Below, piece by piece: positions 27,450 to 36,687 of a stretch of DNA of 52,804 nucleotides. The DNA is from Sphingomonas sp. CCH10-B3. GTDB lineage: Bacteria > Pseudomonadota > Alphaproteobacteria > Sphingomonadales > Sphingomonadaceae. The notes beneath the pieces were generated by a model. That model was not told where the DNA came from and searched no databases. It was given only the letters and a program-made list of their open reading frames with translations. The DNA lies in the NCBI RefSeq assembly GCF_001556185.1, contig NZ_LSIJ01000060.1, positions 1 through 52,804 of the forward strand. Reading direction: 5' to 3'. Every line of letters begins with the position of its first letter. The stretch's first letter is position 1. Position numbers and translations under genes: made by a program.

Positions 27450-29336
27450 ATGGCGACCGCCACCCATACGCTCCTTCCCGAAGAACCAGACGCTACGCCG
27501 CCCGCCGAATCAGTGGTGGTTCGTTTCGCGGGCGACTCGGGCGACGGGATGCAGCTGACCGGCGGGCAGTTCACGCTGTCGACCGCGCTGTCGGGCAATG
27601 ATCTGGCGACTTTCCCCGACTTTCCGGCAGAAATCCGTGCACCGCAGGGGACGCTGTTCGGCGTGTCGGCGTTCCAGATCAACTTCGGCTCGACCGAGAT
27701 CGAGACCGCGGGTGACGCGCCCGACGTGCTGATCGCGATGAACCCGGCGGCGCTCAAGACCAATATCGATCAGCTCAAGCCCGGCGGGCTGGTGATCGCC
27801 GACGAAGGCGAATTCGGCGACCGCAATCTCGCCAAGGCGAAGTACGATAGCAATCCGCTCAAGGACGGCAGCCTCGCAAAGTGGCAGCTTCTTGCCTTCG
27901 ACATTTCGGCGTTGACGCTCGAATCGGTGAAGCCGTTCGGGCTCGGCAACAAGGAAGCGCTGCGCTGCAAGAACATGTGGACGCTGGGGCTGGCGCTCTG
28001 GATGTTCGACCGGCGACGTCAGCCGATCATCGACTGGCTACGCACCAAATTCGCCAAGAATGAAGTCCTGGCCGAGGCCAATATCGCTGCGCTCAACGCC
28101 GGGCACGCTTATGGCGAGACGGCCGAGATTGGCGGCGGCGGGCTCGGTGCGCACCGCTTGCGCCAGCAGCATGTCGACCCCGCCGATGTCGAGCCGGGCC
28201 TCTACCGGACGGTGACGGGCGCCGAGGCGATGTCGCTCGGGCTGGTGGCGGGCGCGCAGCTTGCCGATCTGCCGATGTTCTTCGGCGGCTATCCGATCAC
28301 GCCGGCGTCGGCGATCCTGCACCATCTGGCGCGGTTGAAGGAATTCCACGTCACGACCTTCCAGGCCGAGGACGAGATTGCCGCGATCGCATCAGCGATT
28401 GGCGCGTCCTATGCCGGCCAGCTCGGGGTCACCTCGTCGTCCGGACCCGGCATTGCGCTGAAAGGCGAGGCGATGGGCCTTGCGATCATGACCGAGCTGC
28501 CGCTCGTCATCATCAATTCGCAGCGTGGCGGGCCGTCGACCGGCCTACCGACCAAGACCGAGCAGTCGGACCTTTACCAAGCTGTCTATGGCCGCAACGG
28601 CGATGCGCCGATGCCGGTCATCGCCGCGCGCTCCGCCGCCGATTGCTTCGACGTTGCGATCGAGGCGGTGCGGATTGCCACGCAATATATGACGCCCGTG
28701 ATGGTGCTGACCGACGGCTATATCGCCAATGCCGCCGAGCCGTGGAAAGTGCCTGACATGAGCGGTTACACGCCGTTCCCGGTGACGTTCCTCGATCATG
28801 TGCCCGAAGGCGGCTTCCTGCCTTATGGCCGTGACGAGAAACTCGCACGGCCTTGGGTAAAGCCGGGGACGCCGGGACTGCTCCACCGCATCGGCGGGAT
28901 CGAAAAGGCGCAAGGCACCGGCAACATCGACTATAGCGCCGCCAACCACCAGGCGATGACCGACACCCGCATGAACAAGGTGCTGGGGGTCAAGGTGCCC
29001 GACCAGGACGTGTCGCTGGGCGCGACCTCGGGCAAGCTGGCGGTGGTCGGCTGGGGATCGACCTATGGCCCGATCCATCAGGCGGTCCGCCGTGCATTGC
29101 GCCGCGAGCAGGATGTCGCGCACATCCACATCCGCCACATCTGGCCGATGCCCGCCAATCTGGGCGATCTTCTGAAGGGTTATGAGCGGATCCTCGTACC
29201 CGAAATGAACACGGGGCAGCTCAAGACCTTGCTGCGCGACCAGTTTCTGGTCGACGCCAAGCCGCTCAACAAGGTTTCAGGCCAGCCCTTCCGCATCTTC
29301 GAGATCGAAGAAGCGATCGACGCGATGCTGGCATAA
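27450..29336 (+). CDS. korA: 2-oxoacid:ferredoxin oxidoreductase, alpha subunit
   Basis: With KorB the protein oxidatively decarboxylates 2-oxoglutarate (or a similar 2-oxoacid) with CoA, passing electrons to ferredoxin. The 628-residue subunit is the gamma-alpha fusion. The N-terminal gamma domain has 'VVVRFAGDSGDGMQLTGGQFTL' at about residues 22-43. The alpha domain begins near 245 with 'PMFFGGYPITPASAILHHL' and continues with 'TSSSGPGIALKGEAMGLAI' and 'NSQRGGPSTGLPTKTEQSDL'. ATG 27450 has AGGAACA upstream. It is 11 bp from korB. No ferredoxin gene is linked. Confidence 0.93.
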   Translation: MATATHTLLPEEPDATPPAESVVVRFAGDSGDGMQLTGGQFTLSTALSGNDLATFPDFPAEIRAPQGTLFGVSAFQINFGSTEIETAGDAPDVLIAMNPAALKTNIDQLKPGGLVIADEGEFGDRNLAKAKYDSNPLKDGSLAKWQLLAFDISALTLESVKPFGLGNKEALRCKNMWTLGLALWMFDRRRQPIIDWLRTKFAKNEVLAEANIAALNAGHAYGETAEIGGGGLGAHRLRQQHVDPADVEPGLYRTVTGAEAMSLGLVAGAQLADLPMFFGGYPITPASAILHHLARLKEFHVTTFQAEDEIAAIASAIGASYAGQLGVTSSSGPGIALKGEAMGLAIMTELPLVIINSQRGGPSTGLPTKTEQSDLYQAVYGRNGDAPMPVIAARSAADCFDVAIEAVRIATQYMTPVMVLTDGYIANAAEPWKVPDMSGYTPFPVTFLDHVPEGGFLPYGRDEKLARPWVKPGTPGLLHRIGGIEKAQGTGNIDYSAANHQAMTDTRMNKVLGVKVPDQDVSLGATSGKLAVVGWGSTYGPIHQAVRRALRREQDVAHIHIRHIWPMPANLGDLLKGYERILVPEMNTGQLKTLLRDQFLVDAKPLNKVSGQPFRIFEIEEAIDAMLA

Positions 29337-29347
29337 GGACGCACACC

Positions 29348-30388
29348 ATGAACGACATGACCCCGATCGCCCGCACCACGACCCCCAAGGATTGGGAGTC
29401 CGATCAGGAAGTGCGCTGGTGCCCCGGTTGCGGCGATTATGCGATCCTCAAGGCGATGCAGCGCACGATGCCCGAGATTGGCGCGACGCCGGAAAACACG
29501 GTGTTTGTCAGCGGCATCGGCTGCTCGTCGCGTTTTCCCTATTATATGGAAACCTATGGCTTCCATACGATCCACGGCCGCGCCTGCGCGGTCGCGACAG
29601 GGGTGAAGCTCGCCAATCCGGCGCTCGACGTGTGGATCATCACCGGCGACGGCGACGCGCTGTCGATCGGCGGCAATCACACGATGCACCTGCTGCGGCG
29701 CAACCTGAACTGCCAGCTGATCCTGTTCAACAACGAGATCTATGGCCTGACCAAAGGCCAATATTCGCCGACCAGCCGCGAAGGCACGCGCTCGCCGTCG
29801 ACTCCCTATGGTTCGGTCGACCATCCCGCCAAGCCCTGCGCCTTTGCGCTTGGGTCGGGCGCCCGGTTCGTCGCGCGCGGCATCGACGTGCACAAGAACC
29901 TGCCGAGCGTGCTCAAGGCGGCGTACCACCACAAGGGCGCAGCCTTCGTCGAAATCTTTCAGAACTGTATCGTCTACAACGATGAAGTGTTCGAGGAATT
30001 CACGGCGAAGACCAATGCGGCCGGGCATCAGCTCTGGCTCGAACATGGCAAGCCGATGCTGTTCGCGGACGGATCGAAGGGCATCGCGATCGATCACATG
30101 ACGCTGACGCCGATCGTCGTCGATGTCATCGACGGCAATTGGGAAGCGGCGGGCGTGATCGTTCACGACGTCACCAACCGCACCGTGGCGCATATGCTGG
30201 TCGAACTCCCCTTCGGCGACTTCCCGATGGCCCTCGGTGTGCTTTACGACGACCCGAAGCCGACGTTCGAGGAGGCCGTGGTTGGCCAGAATGAGTCGGC
30301 GTCGCGCGGCAAGGTCGCCGATCTGCAGAAGCTCGTCGCCAAGGGGCAGACCTGGACGGTCGAGAACGCGCATCATCAGGAGAGCTGA
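29348..30388 (+). CDS. korB: 2-oxoacid:ferredoxin oxidoreductase, beta subunit
   Basis: The beta subunit carries thiamine diphosphate and a [4Fe-4S] cluster. The 346-residue protein has cluster ligands Cys25 and Cys28 (RWCPGCGDY), a third Cys in 'SGIGCSSRFPYY' and a fourth in 'FQNCIVYND'. The ThDP motif is 'ITGDGDALSIGGNH...LFNNEIYGLTKGQYSP'. The pattern follows the KorB type more than the pyruvate enzymes. The TGA overlaps the ATG of the photolyase by one base (TGATG). In sphingomonads this enzyme may work beside or in place of 2-oxoglutarate dehydrogenase, which is an inference. Confidence 0.93.
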   Translation: MNDMTPIARTTTPKDWESDQEVRWCPGCGDYAILKAMQRTMPEIGATPENTVFVSGIGCSSRFPYYMETYGFHTIHGRACAVATGVKLANPALDVWIITGDGDALSIGGNHTMHLLRRNLNCQLILFNNEIYGLTKGQYSPTSREGTRSPSTPYGSVDHPAKPCAFALGSGARFVARGIDVHKNLPSVLKAAYHHKGAAFVEIFQNCIVYNDEVFEEFTAKTNAAGHQLWLEHGKPMLFADGSKGIAIDHMTLTPIVVDVIDGNWEAAGVIVHDVTNRTVAHMLVELPFGDFPMALGVLYDDPKPTFEEAVVGQNESASRGKVADLQKLVAKGQTWTVENAHHQES

Positions 30389-31755
30389 TGGCCACGATCC
30401 TGTGGCTGCGGCGCGACCTTCGGCTCATTGATCAGGCGGCGCTGGCCGGGGCCGTGGCCGAAGGGCCGGTGGTGCCGGTCTATGTACTCGATGACGAAAC
30501 GCCGAAGCATCGCAGGATGGGCGGGGCTTCACGCTGGTGGCTGCACCATAGCCTTGCCAGCCTCGATCGCGATCTGCGCGCCAAGGGATCGCGGCTGATC
30601 CTGCGGCGCGGGCGCAGCGAAGCGGTGCTGGCGGCGCTTGCCGAAGAGGTTGGTGCAACCCGCATCCACGCACTGCGCCATTACGAGCCGTGGTGGCGCA
30701 ATGCCGAAAAGGCGGTTGCCAAGGCGCTCGACCTGAGGCTGCACGACGGCAATTACCTTGCACCGGCGGGGTCGATCACGACCGGGGCAGGGGCACCGTA
30801 CAAGATTTTCACCCCGTTCTGGCGGGCACTTTCGGCAACCATGCCGCCTGCGCGACCCATTGCGGCGCCTGCATCGATCCCGGCGCCCTCGACCTGGCCG
30901 GCGAGCGATTATCTTGATGACTGGGCTCTGCTGCCCACGCGACCCAATTGGGCGCGCGGGTTCGAGAGCGAATGGATGCCGGGCGAGGCGGGGGCGATGA
31001 CTCGTCTCGAGACCTTTCTCGACGCGGCACCGGGCTATGGCGACCGGCGCGATCTGCCATCGATCGAGGGCACGTCGCGCCTGTCGCCGCATCTGCACTT
31101 CGGCGAAATCTCGCCCACGACGATCTGGCATCGCGCGGCCGGGCGCGGCGGGTCGGTCGACAAGTTCCTCGCCGAACTCGGCTGGCGCGATTACGCGCAG
31201 AACGTCATTCTCCAGCTGCCCGACTATGGATCGGCCAATGCCCGCACTGGCTTCGACGCCTTTCCGTGGCGCGAGGGACCCGAGGCGGACGCTGATCTGA
31301 CGTCATGGCAGCAAGGGCAGACCGGCTATCCGATCGTCGATGCAGGGATGCGGCAGCTCTGGACAACCGGGTGGATGCATAACCGCGTGCGGATGATCAC
31401 GGCCTCGTTCCTGATCAAGCATCTGCTGATCGACTGGCGGCGTGGCGAGCAATGGTTCTGGGACTGTCTGGTCGATGCCGATTACGGATCGAACGCGGTC
31501 AATTGGCAATGGAATGCCGGTACCGGCGTCGATTCGAACATGTTCGTGCGGATCATGGCCCCGCTCAGCCAGTCGGAGAAGTTCGACGCCGCGGGTTACA
31601 TCCGCCGCTGGGTGCCCGAATTGCGCGACGTGCCCGAGCCCGCGCTGCACGATCCCGATGAATATGGCCGCCGCCCGCGCGATTATCCGCCGAAACGGAT
31701 CGGGCACCGCGACGCGCGCGCGCGCGCCTTGGAAGCGGTGAAGAAAATCGGCTAA
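30388..31755 (+). CDS. phrB: Deoxyribodipyrimidine photolyase
   Basis: The enzyme splits cyclobutane pyrimidine dimers using blue light and FADH-. The 455-residue protein begins 'ATILWLRRDLRLIDQAAL' with the N-terminal Rossmann photolyase domain. The FAD-binding C-terminal half includes 'FGEISPTTIWHR', 'YPIVDAGMRQLWTTGWMHNRVRMITASFL' and 'DADYGSNAVNWQWNAGTGVDSN'. These fit a class I CPD photolyase, though a closely related cryptochrome cannot be fully excluded. It overlaps korB by 1 bp. The cyclopropane synthase follows after 32 bp. Confidence 0.94.
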   Translation: MATILWLRRDLRLIDQAALAGAVAEGPVVPVYVLDDETPKHRRMGGASRWWLHHSLASLDRDLRAKGSRLILRRGRSEAVLAALAEEVGATRIHALRHYEPWWRNAEKAVAKALDLRLHDGNYLAPAGSITTGAGAPYKIFTPFWRALSATMPPARPIAAPASIPAPSTWPASDYLDDWALLPTRPNWARGFESEWMPGEAGAMTRLETFLDAAPGYGDRRDLPSIEGTSRLSPHLHFGEISPTTIWHRAAGRGGSVDKFLAELGWRDYAQNVILQLPDYGSANARTGFDAFPWREGPEADADLTSWQQGQTGYPIVDAGMRQLWTTGWMHNRVRMITASFLIKHLLIDWRRGEQWFWDCLVDADYGSNAVNWQWNAGTGVDSNMFVRIMAPLSQSEKFDAAGYIRRWVPELRDVPEPALHDPDEYGRRPRDYPPKRIGHRDARARALEAVKKIG

Positions 31756-31787
31756 GGGCGGCGAACCGGCGCAACGGGGATCCGACG

Positions 31788-33005
31788 ATGAATGCCACGA
31801 TTCCCGTTTCATCCGTCAAAAGGCGCGAATTGATCGGCTTTATCGCGCCGTTCTTCCTGCGCCTGATCGACAAGGTCGACGCCGGAATTGCCGCTGGCAG
31901 CATCGAAGCACGCTTGCCGAATGGGCAGACGCGGCTGCTCGGTGGGCGTGGTGAGGGACCGGCGGCGCACGTCGAGCTCCGGAGTTGGCAAGCGCTGGCG
32001 CGGCTCGCGATCGGCGGGTCGTCTGGCTGGTATGTCGCGTGGACCAGGGGCGAATGGGCGAGCCCGGATCCTGTCGCGGTGTTCGAAGTGTTCAGCCGCA
32101 ATCGCCGGACGCTGGGCGAGACCGGGCGATCGGGCGGCGTCGCGCGGCTCGCCAAACGCGCGTTCCACTGGCTGCACCGCAACAACCGCGGTGGCGCGCG
32201 GCGCAATATCGAGGCGCATTACGACCTCGGCAACGATTTCTATGCCGCATGGCTCGATCCGACGCTCACCTATTCGAGCGCACTGTTCGATGGCGAGTCC
32301 GCCGACAGTCTTGAAGCGGCGCAGCGGCGCAAGCTTGCCGCGATGCTCGACCGCACGGCGACTGCGCCGGGCGAGCGCATCTTGGAAATCGGTTGCGGTT
32401 GGGGCTCTTTTGCGGCGCAGGCGGCAGCAGCCGGCCGACAAGTGCATGCGATCACGCTGTCTTCGGCGCAGGAAGCGTTCGTTGCCGCGCGCGGGTTGCC
32501 GGGGGTCACGGTAGCGTTGACGGATTACCGCGACGTCACCGGCAGCTTCGATGCGGTCGTCAGCATCGAAATGGTCGAAGCCGTCGGGCAGGATTACTGG
32601 CCCGCCTATCTGGCGGCGATTGCCCGGTTGCTGAAGCCAGGCGGGCGTGCGGCGATCCAATTCATTGCGATCGACGATGCGATCTTCGACAGCTACGCCG
32701 CCAACGTCGATTTCGTGCAGGCCTATGTTTTTCCGGGTGGCATGCTGTTGTCCGAAAGCCGGTTCCGCGCGCTGGCCGAGGCCGCGGGCTTCGACTGGGT
32801 CGATCGGGTGGCTTTCGGTGCGGACTATGCCGAAACGCTGCGGCGCTGGCGGAGGCAGTTCGACGAAGCCGTTTCGGCCGGGGCACTGCCGCCGCGCTTC
32901 GATAGTAATTTCATAGACCTGTGGCGATATTATCTGATGTATTGCGAAGGCGGGTTCCGCGGCGGCGGCCTTGAGGTTGCGCAGGTCACGCTCGTCAAGC
33001 GGTGA
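31788..33005 (+). CDS. Cyclopropane-fatty-acyl-phospholipid synthase family protein
   Basis: The enzyme uses SAM to add a methylene group across cis double bonds of membrane lipids. The 405-residue protein has 'NIEAHYDLGNDFYAAWLDPTLTYSSALF' at about residues 142-169, the SAM motif 'ILEIGCGWGSFA', 'VSIEMVEAVGQDYW' and the C-terminal 'YYLMYCEGGFRGGGLEVAQ'. The length is normal. Close homologs may instead modify other lipids, so I give no symbol. It is convergent with the SDR gene and overlaps it by 11 bp. Confidence 0.92.
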   Translation: MNATIPVSSVKRRELIGFIAPFFLRLIDKVDAGIAAGSIEARLPNGQTRLLGGRGEGPAAHVELRSWQALARLAIGGSSGWYVAWTRGEWASPDPVAVFEVFSRNRRTLGETGRSGGVARLAKRAFHWLHRNNRGGARRNIEAHYDLGNDFYAAWLDPTLTYSSALFDGESADSLEAAQRRKLAAMLDRTATAPGERILEIGCGWGSFAAQAAAAGRQVHAITLSSAQEAFVAARGLPGVTVALTDYRDVTGSFDAVVSIEMVEAVGQDYWPAYLAAIARLLKPGGRAAIQFIAIDDAIFDSYAANVDFVQAYVFPGGMLLSESRFRALAEAAGFDWVDRVAFGADYAETLRRWRRQFDEAVSAGALPPRFDSNFIDLWRYYLMYCEGGFRGGGLEVAQVTLVKR

Positions 33006-33717
33006 CCGCTCCGATTGCTTCGAAATGGCCGGTTTCGAAATCGGCAATCAGCAATTCGACGATGCGCGCCGCCACCGTTTCGGGCGGTTTGACCGACGCC
33101 GGATCCTCGCCGGGATAGGCGCGCGCGCGCATTGCCGTGCGGGTCGCGCCGGGATCGATGATCGCGGTGCGGATCTTGGAGATGTTCGCGACTTCGGCCG
33201 CATAGGCCCCGAGCAGTACCTCGAACGCCGCCTTCGATGCGCCATATTCACCCCAATAGGCACGCGGTTTGCGCGCGACGGTTGAGGTGAGGCCGATAAC
33301 GCGTCCGTGCGCCGACCGGCGCAACATCGCGTCGAACGCGGCGAGCAGCGACGCCTGCGCGCTGACGTTGAGCGTCAGCACCCGCGCCAACTCCTTCGGG
33401 TCGATCGCCGAGACGGCGCCGAGCGTGCCGAGCATCGCGGCGTTAAGGACGAGAATGTCGAGCCGGTCCCAGCGTCCGCCGAGCGCGACGCCGAGCCGCG
33501 CGACCGCATCGGGTTCCAGAAAGTCGATCGGCGCGATGGTCGCCGATCCGCCGCCTGCAAAAATCGCGTCCTCGACTTCCTCAAGCCCGCCGACCGTACG
33601 CCCGGTCAGGATCACATGCGCGCCGGCAGCAGCGAGCGCCCTGGCGGTCGCCGCGCCGATGCCGCGGCTGGCACCGGTGACGAGCGCGATTCGGTCGGCA
33701 AGCGGCTTATCGGTCAC
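32995..33717 (-). CDS. Short-chain dehydrogenase/reductase
   Basis: The 240-residue protein is a classical SDR, with TGASRGIG (cofactor loop, near residue 14), 'LVLNAAML' and the catalytic 'YGASKAAF' (Tyr-x3-Lys) near residue 158. The family oxidises or reduces alcohols and carbonyls with NAD(P); the cofactor is probably NADP(H) in view of the Arg after TGAS, but the substrate is unknown. The start is GTG 33717 with AGGAAAA eight to ten bases upstream. It lies 20 bp after purF and is probably in the same transcript. Confidence 0.9.
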   Translation of the reverse strand: MTDKPLADRIALVTGASRGIGAATARALAAAGAHVILTGRTVGGLEEVEDAIFAGGGSATIAPIDFLEPDAVARLGVALGGRWDRLDILVLNAAMLGTLGAVSAIDPKELARVLTLNVSAQASLLAAFDAMLRRSAHGRVIGLTSTVARKPRAYWGEYGASKAAFEVLLGAYAAEVANISKIRTAIIDPGATRTAMRARAYPGEDPASVKPPETVAARIVELLIADFETGHFEAIGAVTA

Positions 33718-33737
33718 GGCATTTTTCCTCGGAAGCG

Positions 33738-35198
33738 TTAATTGACGCGCTCGGCGAGCAGCGCGAACTGGTCGACGGTCGCGCTTTCGTCCTGATCGGT
33801 CAGCGTCGTCGGATAATCGCCGGTGAAGCAGGCGTCGCAGTGGCTCGGCGAGGCATCGTAGCGGCGCTCTTCGCCGAGCGCCTTGTACAGCCCATCGATC
33901 GAGACGAAGGCGAGGCTGTCGGCATGAATGAAGTCGGTCATGCCGCCGACATCGAGCTGAGCCGCGAGCAGCTTCGCCCGCTCGGGCGTGTCGACGCCGT
34001 AGAAGCAACTGTGGCGGGTCGGGGGCGAGGCGATGCGCATATGCACTTCGGCAGCGCCAGCTTCGCGCATCATCGTCACGATCTTCAGGCTGGTGGTGCC
34101 GCGCACGATCGAATCGTCGATCAGGATGATGCGCTTGCCCTGAATCAGCGCGCGGTTGGCGTTGTGCTTCAGCTTGACGCCGAGGTGGCGGACCTTGTCG
34201 CCCGGCTGGATGAAGGTGCGGCCGATATAGTGCGAGCGGATGATGCCGAGTTCGAACGGAATGCCCGATTGCTGGGCATAGCCGATCGCCGCCGGCACGC
34301 CTGAATCGGGCACCGGGATCACCAGGTCGGCATCGACCGGCGATTCGATCGCGAGCTGCGCGCCGATCGCCTTGCGCACCGAATAGATCGACTGTTCGTC
34401 GACGATTGAGTCGGGCCGTGAGAAATAGACATGCTCGAAGATGCACGGCCGCGATGGCTGGGCGGGGAAGGGGTGAATCGAGCGCGTCTCGGTCCCTTGC
34501 ACGATCACCAGCTCGCCGGGATCGATCGCGCGGACGAAGCTCGCGCCGACGACGTCGAGCGCCACCGTTTCCGAAGCGAAGATGATCGCGCCGTCGAGCG
34601 TGCCCATCACCAGCGGGCGAATGCCGAGCGGATCGCGGCAGCCGATCATCCCCTCGGGCGTCATCACCACCAGCGAATAGGCACCTTCGACCTGCTTGAG
34701 CGCGTCGATGAACTTGTCAAGCAGGGTGCGGTAATTGGAGGTCGCGACGAGGTGGATGATCGTCTCGGTATCGCTGGTCGACTGGAAGATCGATCCGCGC
34801 CGTACCAGCTCACGCCGCAGCCGTGCGGCGTTCGAGATGTTGCCGTTGTGCGCGATCGCGAACCCGCCCGACTGAAGCTCGGCATAGAGCGGCTGGACAT
34901 TACGCAGCGCCGTCTCGCCGGTCGTCGAATAGCGGACATGGCCACATGCGGCAGTGCCCGGAAGCCCGCGGATCACGTCGTCGCGGTCGAAATTGCCGGC
35001 GACATGCCCCATCGCGCGGTGGGTGTGGAATTGCTGTCCGTCCCAGCTGGTGATGCCCGCTGCTTCCTGACCGCGATGCTGGAGCGCATGGAGGCCGAGC
35101 GCGACGAGCGCCGAGGCTTCACCGCCGGTGCCGGAGACGCCGAATATGCCGCATTCTTCACGCAGCTTGTCGTCGTCGAAAGGGTTTGTGGTCAGCAT
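33738..35198 (-). CDS. purF: Amidophosphoribosyltransferase
   Basis: PurF makes phosphoribosylamine from PRPP and glutamine, the first step of purine synthesis. With ATG 35198, the 486-residue protein has a propeptide of 15 residues before the catalytic Cys16 (EECGIFGVSG). The PRPP loop is 'RIILIDDSIVRGTTS'. Cysteines in PCIFEHVYF, SCFYGVDTP and CDACFTGDYP match the four [4Fe-4S] ligands of the Bacillus subtilis-type enzyme. An in-frame ATG at 35231 would add 11 residues and has no clear ribosome site. It is divergent from hisI (146 bp). Confidence 0.95.
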   Translation of the reverse strand: MLTTNPFDDDKLREECGIFGVSGTGGEASALVALGLHALQHRGQEAAGITSWDGQQFHTHRAMGHVAGNFDRDDVIRGLPGTAACGHVRYSTTGETALRNVQPLYAELQSGGFAIAHNGNISNAARLRRELVRRGSIFQSTSDTETIIHLVATSNYRTLLDKFIDALKQVEGAYSLVVMTPEGMIGCRDPLGIRPLVMGTLDGAIIFASETVALDVVGASFVRAIDPGELVIVQGTETRSIHPFPAQPSRPCIFEHVYFSRPDSIVDEQSIYSVRKAIGAQLAIESPVDADLVIPVPDSGVPAAIGYAQQSGIPFELGIIRSHYIGRTFIQPGDKVRHLGVKLKHNANRALIQGKRIILIDDSIVRGTTSLKIVTMMREAGAAEVHMRIASPPTRHSCFYGVDTPERAKLLAAQLDVGGMTDFIHADSLAFVSIDGLYKALGEERRYDASPSHCDACFTGDYPTTLTDQDESATVDQFALLAERVN

Positions 35199-35344
35199 CG
35201 AATCCCGCCGGGTGGCTGTCGCGTCCGCCATATAGGGACGGCAGAGGCCTTTGTCGCCTGTTTGTCATCATTCGCGGTGCGATGTCTGTGACGATGCGGC
35301 GATGGGTGATTCCCTCAGGCGGCTGCTTGGTTTAGGGACCGGGC

Positions 35345-35701
35345 ATGGACCCGCGCGAAACCGGCTTGACCCTCGATCCCAAATTTGACGCGAACGGGCT
35401 GATCACCGCCGTCGCAACCGACCGCGCGGGGCAGGTGCTGATGGTCGCGCATATGAATGCCGATGCGCTTGCGGCGACAATGGCGAGCGGCGAGGCCACT
35501 TTCTGGTCGCGCAGTCGCAACCGGCTTTGGAAAAAGGGCGAGACGTCGGGACACGTCCTGCGCGTCGTCGAGGCGCGGATCGATTGCGATCAGGATGCGC
35601 TGTGGTTGATCTGCGATCCCGCAGGGCCCGCCTGCCACACTGGTGAGCGGAGTTGCTTCTACCGTCGGATCGAAGGCGGGGCGCTCGCGCCGGTAGCATG
35701 A
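35345..35701 (+). CDS. hisI: Phosphoribosyl-AMP cyclohydrolase
   Basis: HisI opens the purine ring of phosphoribosyl-AMP in step three of histidine synthesis. The 118-residue protein is the single-function form. It shows '[38 protein letters not shown]' and the zinc cysteines in '[27 protein letters not shown]'. hisE is not fused and is not in the window. No other his gene is adjacent. The stop overlaps the ATG of the following lipoprotein gene (ATGA). Confidence 0.96.
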   Translation: MDPRETGLTLDPKFDANGLITAVATDRAGQVLMVAHMNADALAATMASGEATFWSRSRNRLWKKGETSGHVLRVVEARIDCDQDALWLICDPAGPACHTGERSCFYRRIEGGALAPVA

Positions 35702-36207
35702 GGGGGAAGCGGGTCGCAGTCGCGCTCCTGGCCATCGTGCTGGCGGGTTGCGGCAAGCGCGGGACACAGCAGCCTGCGGCAACGCCGGTGCCCGATCTGG
35801 AAACGGCGGCGATTGGCGCCGGTGTGATCGCCGACCCCAACAGCACCGATATCAGCGGCCTGTTCGCGCGCGATACCGACCGCGTCTGCATTGTGCCCGC
35901 CGCGCTCGACTTCCGGATCGGCGTTTACGTCGATTATGGCGAGGACCAGAGTTGCAGCGGCAGCGGCAAGGTGACGCGGGTCGGCGAAACGCTGCACGTA
36001 GCGTTCGACGGCGCGTCGGGCTGCGCGTTCGATGCCCGGTTCGAAGGCGACCGGATCGTTTTCCCTGGTCGTTTGCCGAGCGGATGCGAGCGGCTCTGCA
36101 CCCAACGGGCATCGCTTGCGGCGCTGGATGTGCGGCGGCTGAGCGATTCGATTGCCGAGGCGAAAACGCTACGCAACGCGCGAGGCAAATTGCTCTGCCA
36201 GAGTTGA
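35698..36207 (+). CDS. Lipoprotein, function unknown
   Basis: The 169-residue protein has a lipoprotein signal sequence, [18 protein letters not shown], with the lipobox LAGC near residue 19. The mature part has six cysteines, in 'DRVCIVPA', 'DQSCSGSG', 'SGCAFDA' and 'SGCERLC' plus one near the C-terminus (LLCQS), consistent with disulfides in the periplasm. I do not recognise the family. The start is ATG 35698, translationally coupled to hisI. The next gene starts 45 bp downstream after its own operator. Confidence 0.82.
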   Translation: MRGKRVAVALLAIVLAGCGKRGTQQPAATPVPDLETAAIGAGVIADPNSTDISGLFARDTDRVCIVPAALDFRIGVYVDYGEDQSCSGSGKVTRVGETLHVAFDGASGCAFDARFEGDRIVFPGRLPSGCERLCTQRASLAALDVRRLSDSIAEAKTLRNARGKLLCQS

Positions 36208-36217
36208 TCGGAATTGA

Positions 36218-36233
36218 TTGACGTTCACGTAAA
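36218..36233. promoter_or_regulatory. Palindrome, probable MerR/LiuR-type operator
   Basis: The 16-base sequence ttgacgttcacgtaaa is an imperfect palindrome: 12 of 16 positions pair, with two ACGT boxes. It lies 19 bases before the ATG of the MerR-type gene. From memory, LiuR-type MerR regulators of acyl-CoA catabolism bind a similar palindrome of ACGT halves. A TTGACG -35-like element overlaps the left half, but a matched -10 near 36244 (TAAGAT) would put the transcript start at or past the ATG, so the exact promoter is not settled. Confidence 0.6.
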
Positions 36234-36252
36234 GGTGAGGTAGTAAGATTGC

Positions 36253-36684
36253 ATGTCTTCGCTGCCGTCGCTTGCGGCCTATGCGCCGATCGATCCGCGC
36301 CCTGATCGCGAAGCCTTCAGCATTTCCGATCTGTCGACTGAATTTGGCGTTACCGCGCGCGCGCTGCGTTTCTATGAGGATGAAGGGCTGATCCGGCCCG
36401 AGCGGCGCGGGACGACGCGCATTTATTCGCACCGCGACCGGGCGCGGCTGGCTTGGATCCTGCGGGGCAAGCGCGTGGGCTTCAGCCTCGGCGAGATTCG
36501 CGAGCTGCTCGATCTCTACGACATCGGCGACGGGCGGCGGTCGCAGCGATCGGCCACAATCGCGCGTTGCCGCGACCGGATCGCGCTGCTTGAAGCGCAA
36601 AAACATGATATTGATGCGGCGATCGCCGAACTCAGCCAATTCATCGACCTTATCGAGCCGGGGCTCGACCACCAGAAGGACTGA
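36253..36684 (+). CDS. MerR-family transcriptional regulator (LiuR-like)
   Basis: The 143-residue protein has a winged-helix MerR domain at about residues 22-90 ('FSISDLSTEFGVTARALRFYEDEGLIRPER', 'RIYSHRDRARLAWILRGKRVGFSLGEIRELLDLYD'), followed by a helix used for dimerisation. There is no metal-binding cysteine pattern of the MerR/CueR type; only one Cys (in ARCRD) is seen. This resembles regulators of acyl-CoA and branched-chain amino acid breakdown. The palindrome at 36218-36233 probably is its own operator. An acyl-CoA dehydrogenase gene begins 3 bp after the stop, so the pair is most likely self-regulated. Confidence 0.85.
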   Translation: MSSLPSLAAYAPIDPRPDREAFSISDLSTEFGVTARALRFYEDEGLIRPERRGTTRIYSHRDRARLAWILRGKRVGFSLGEIRELLDLYDIGDGRRSQRSATIARCRDRIALLEAQKHDIDAAIAELSQFIDLIEPGLDHQKD

Positions 36685-36687
36685 ATC

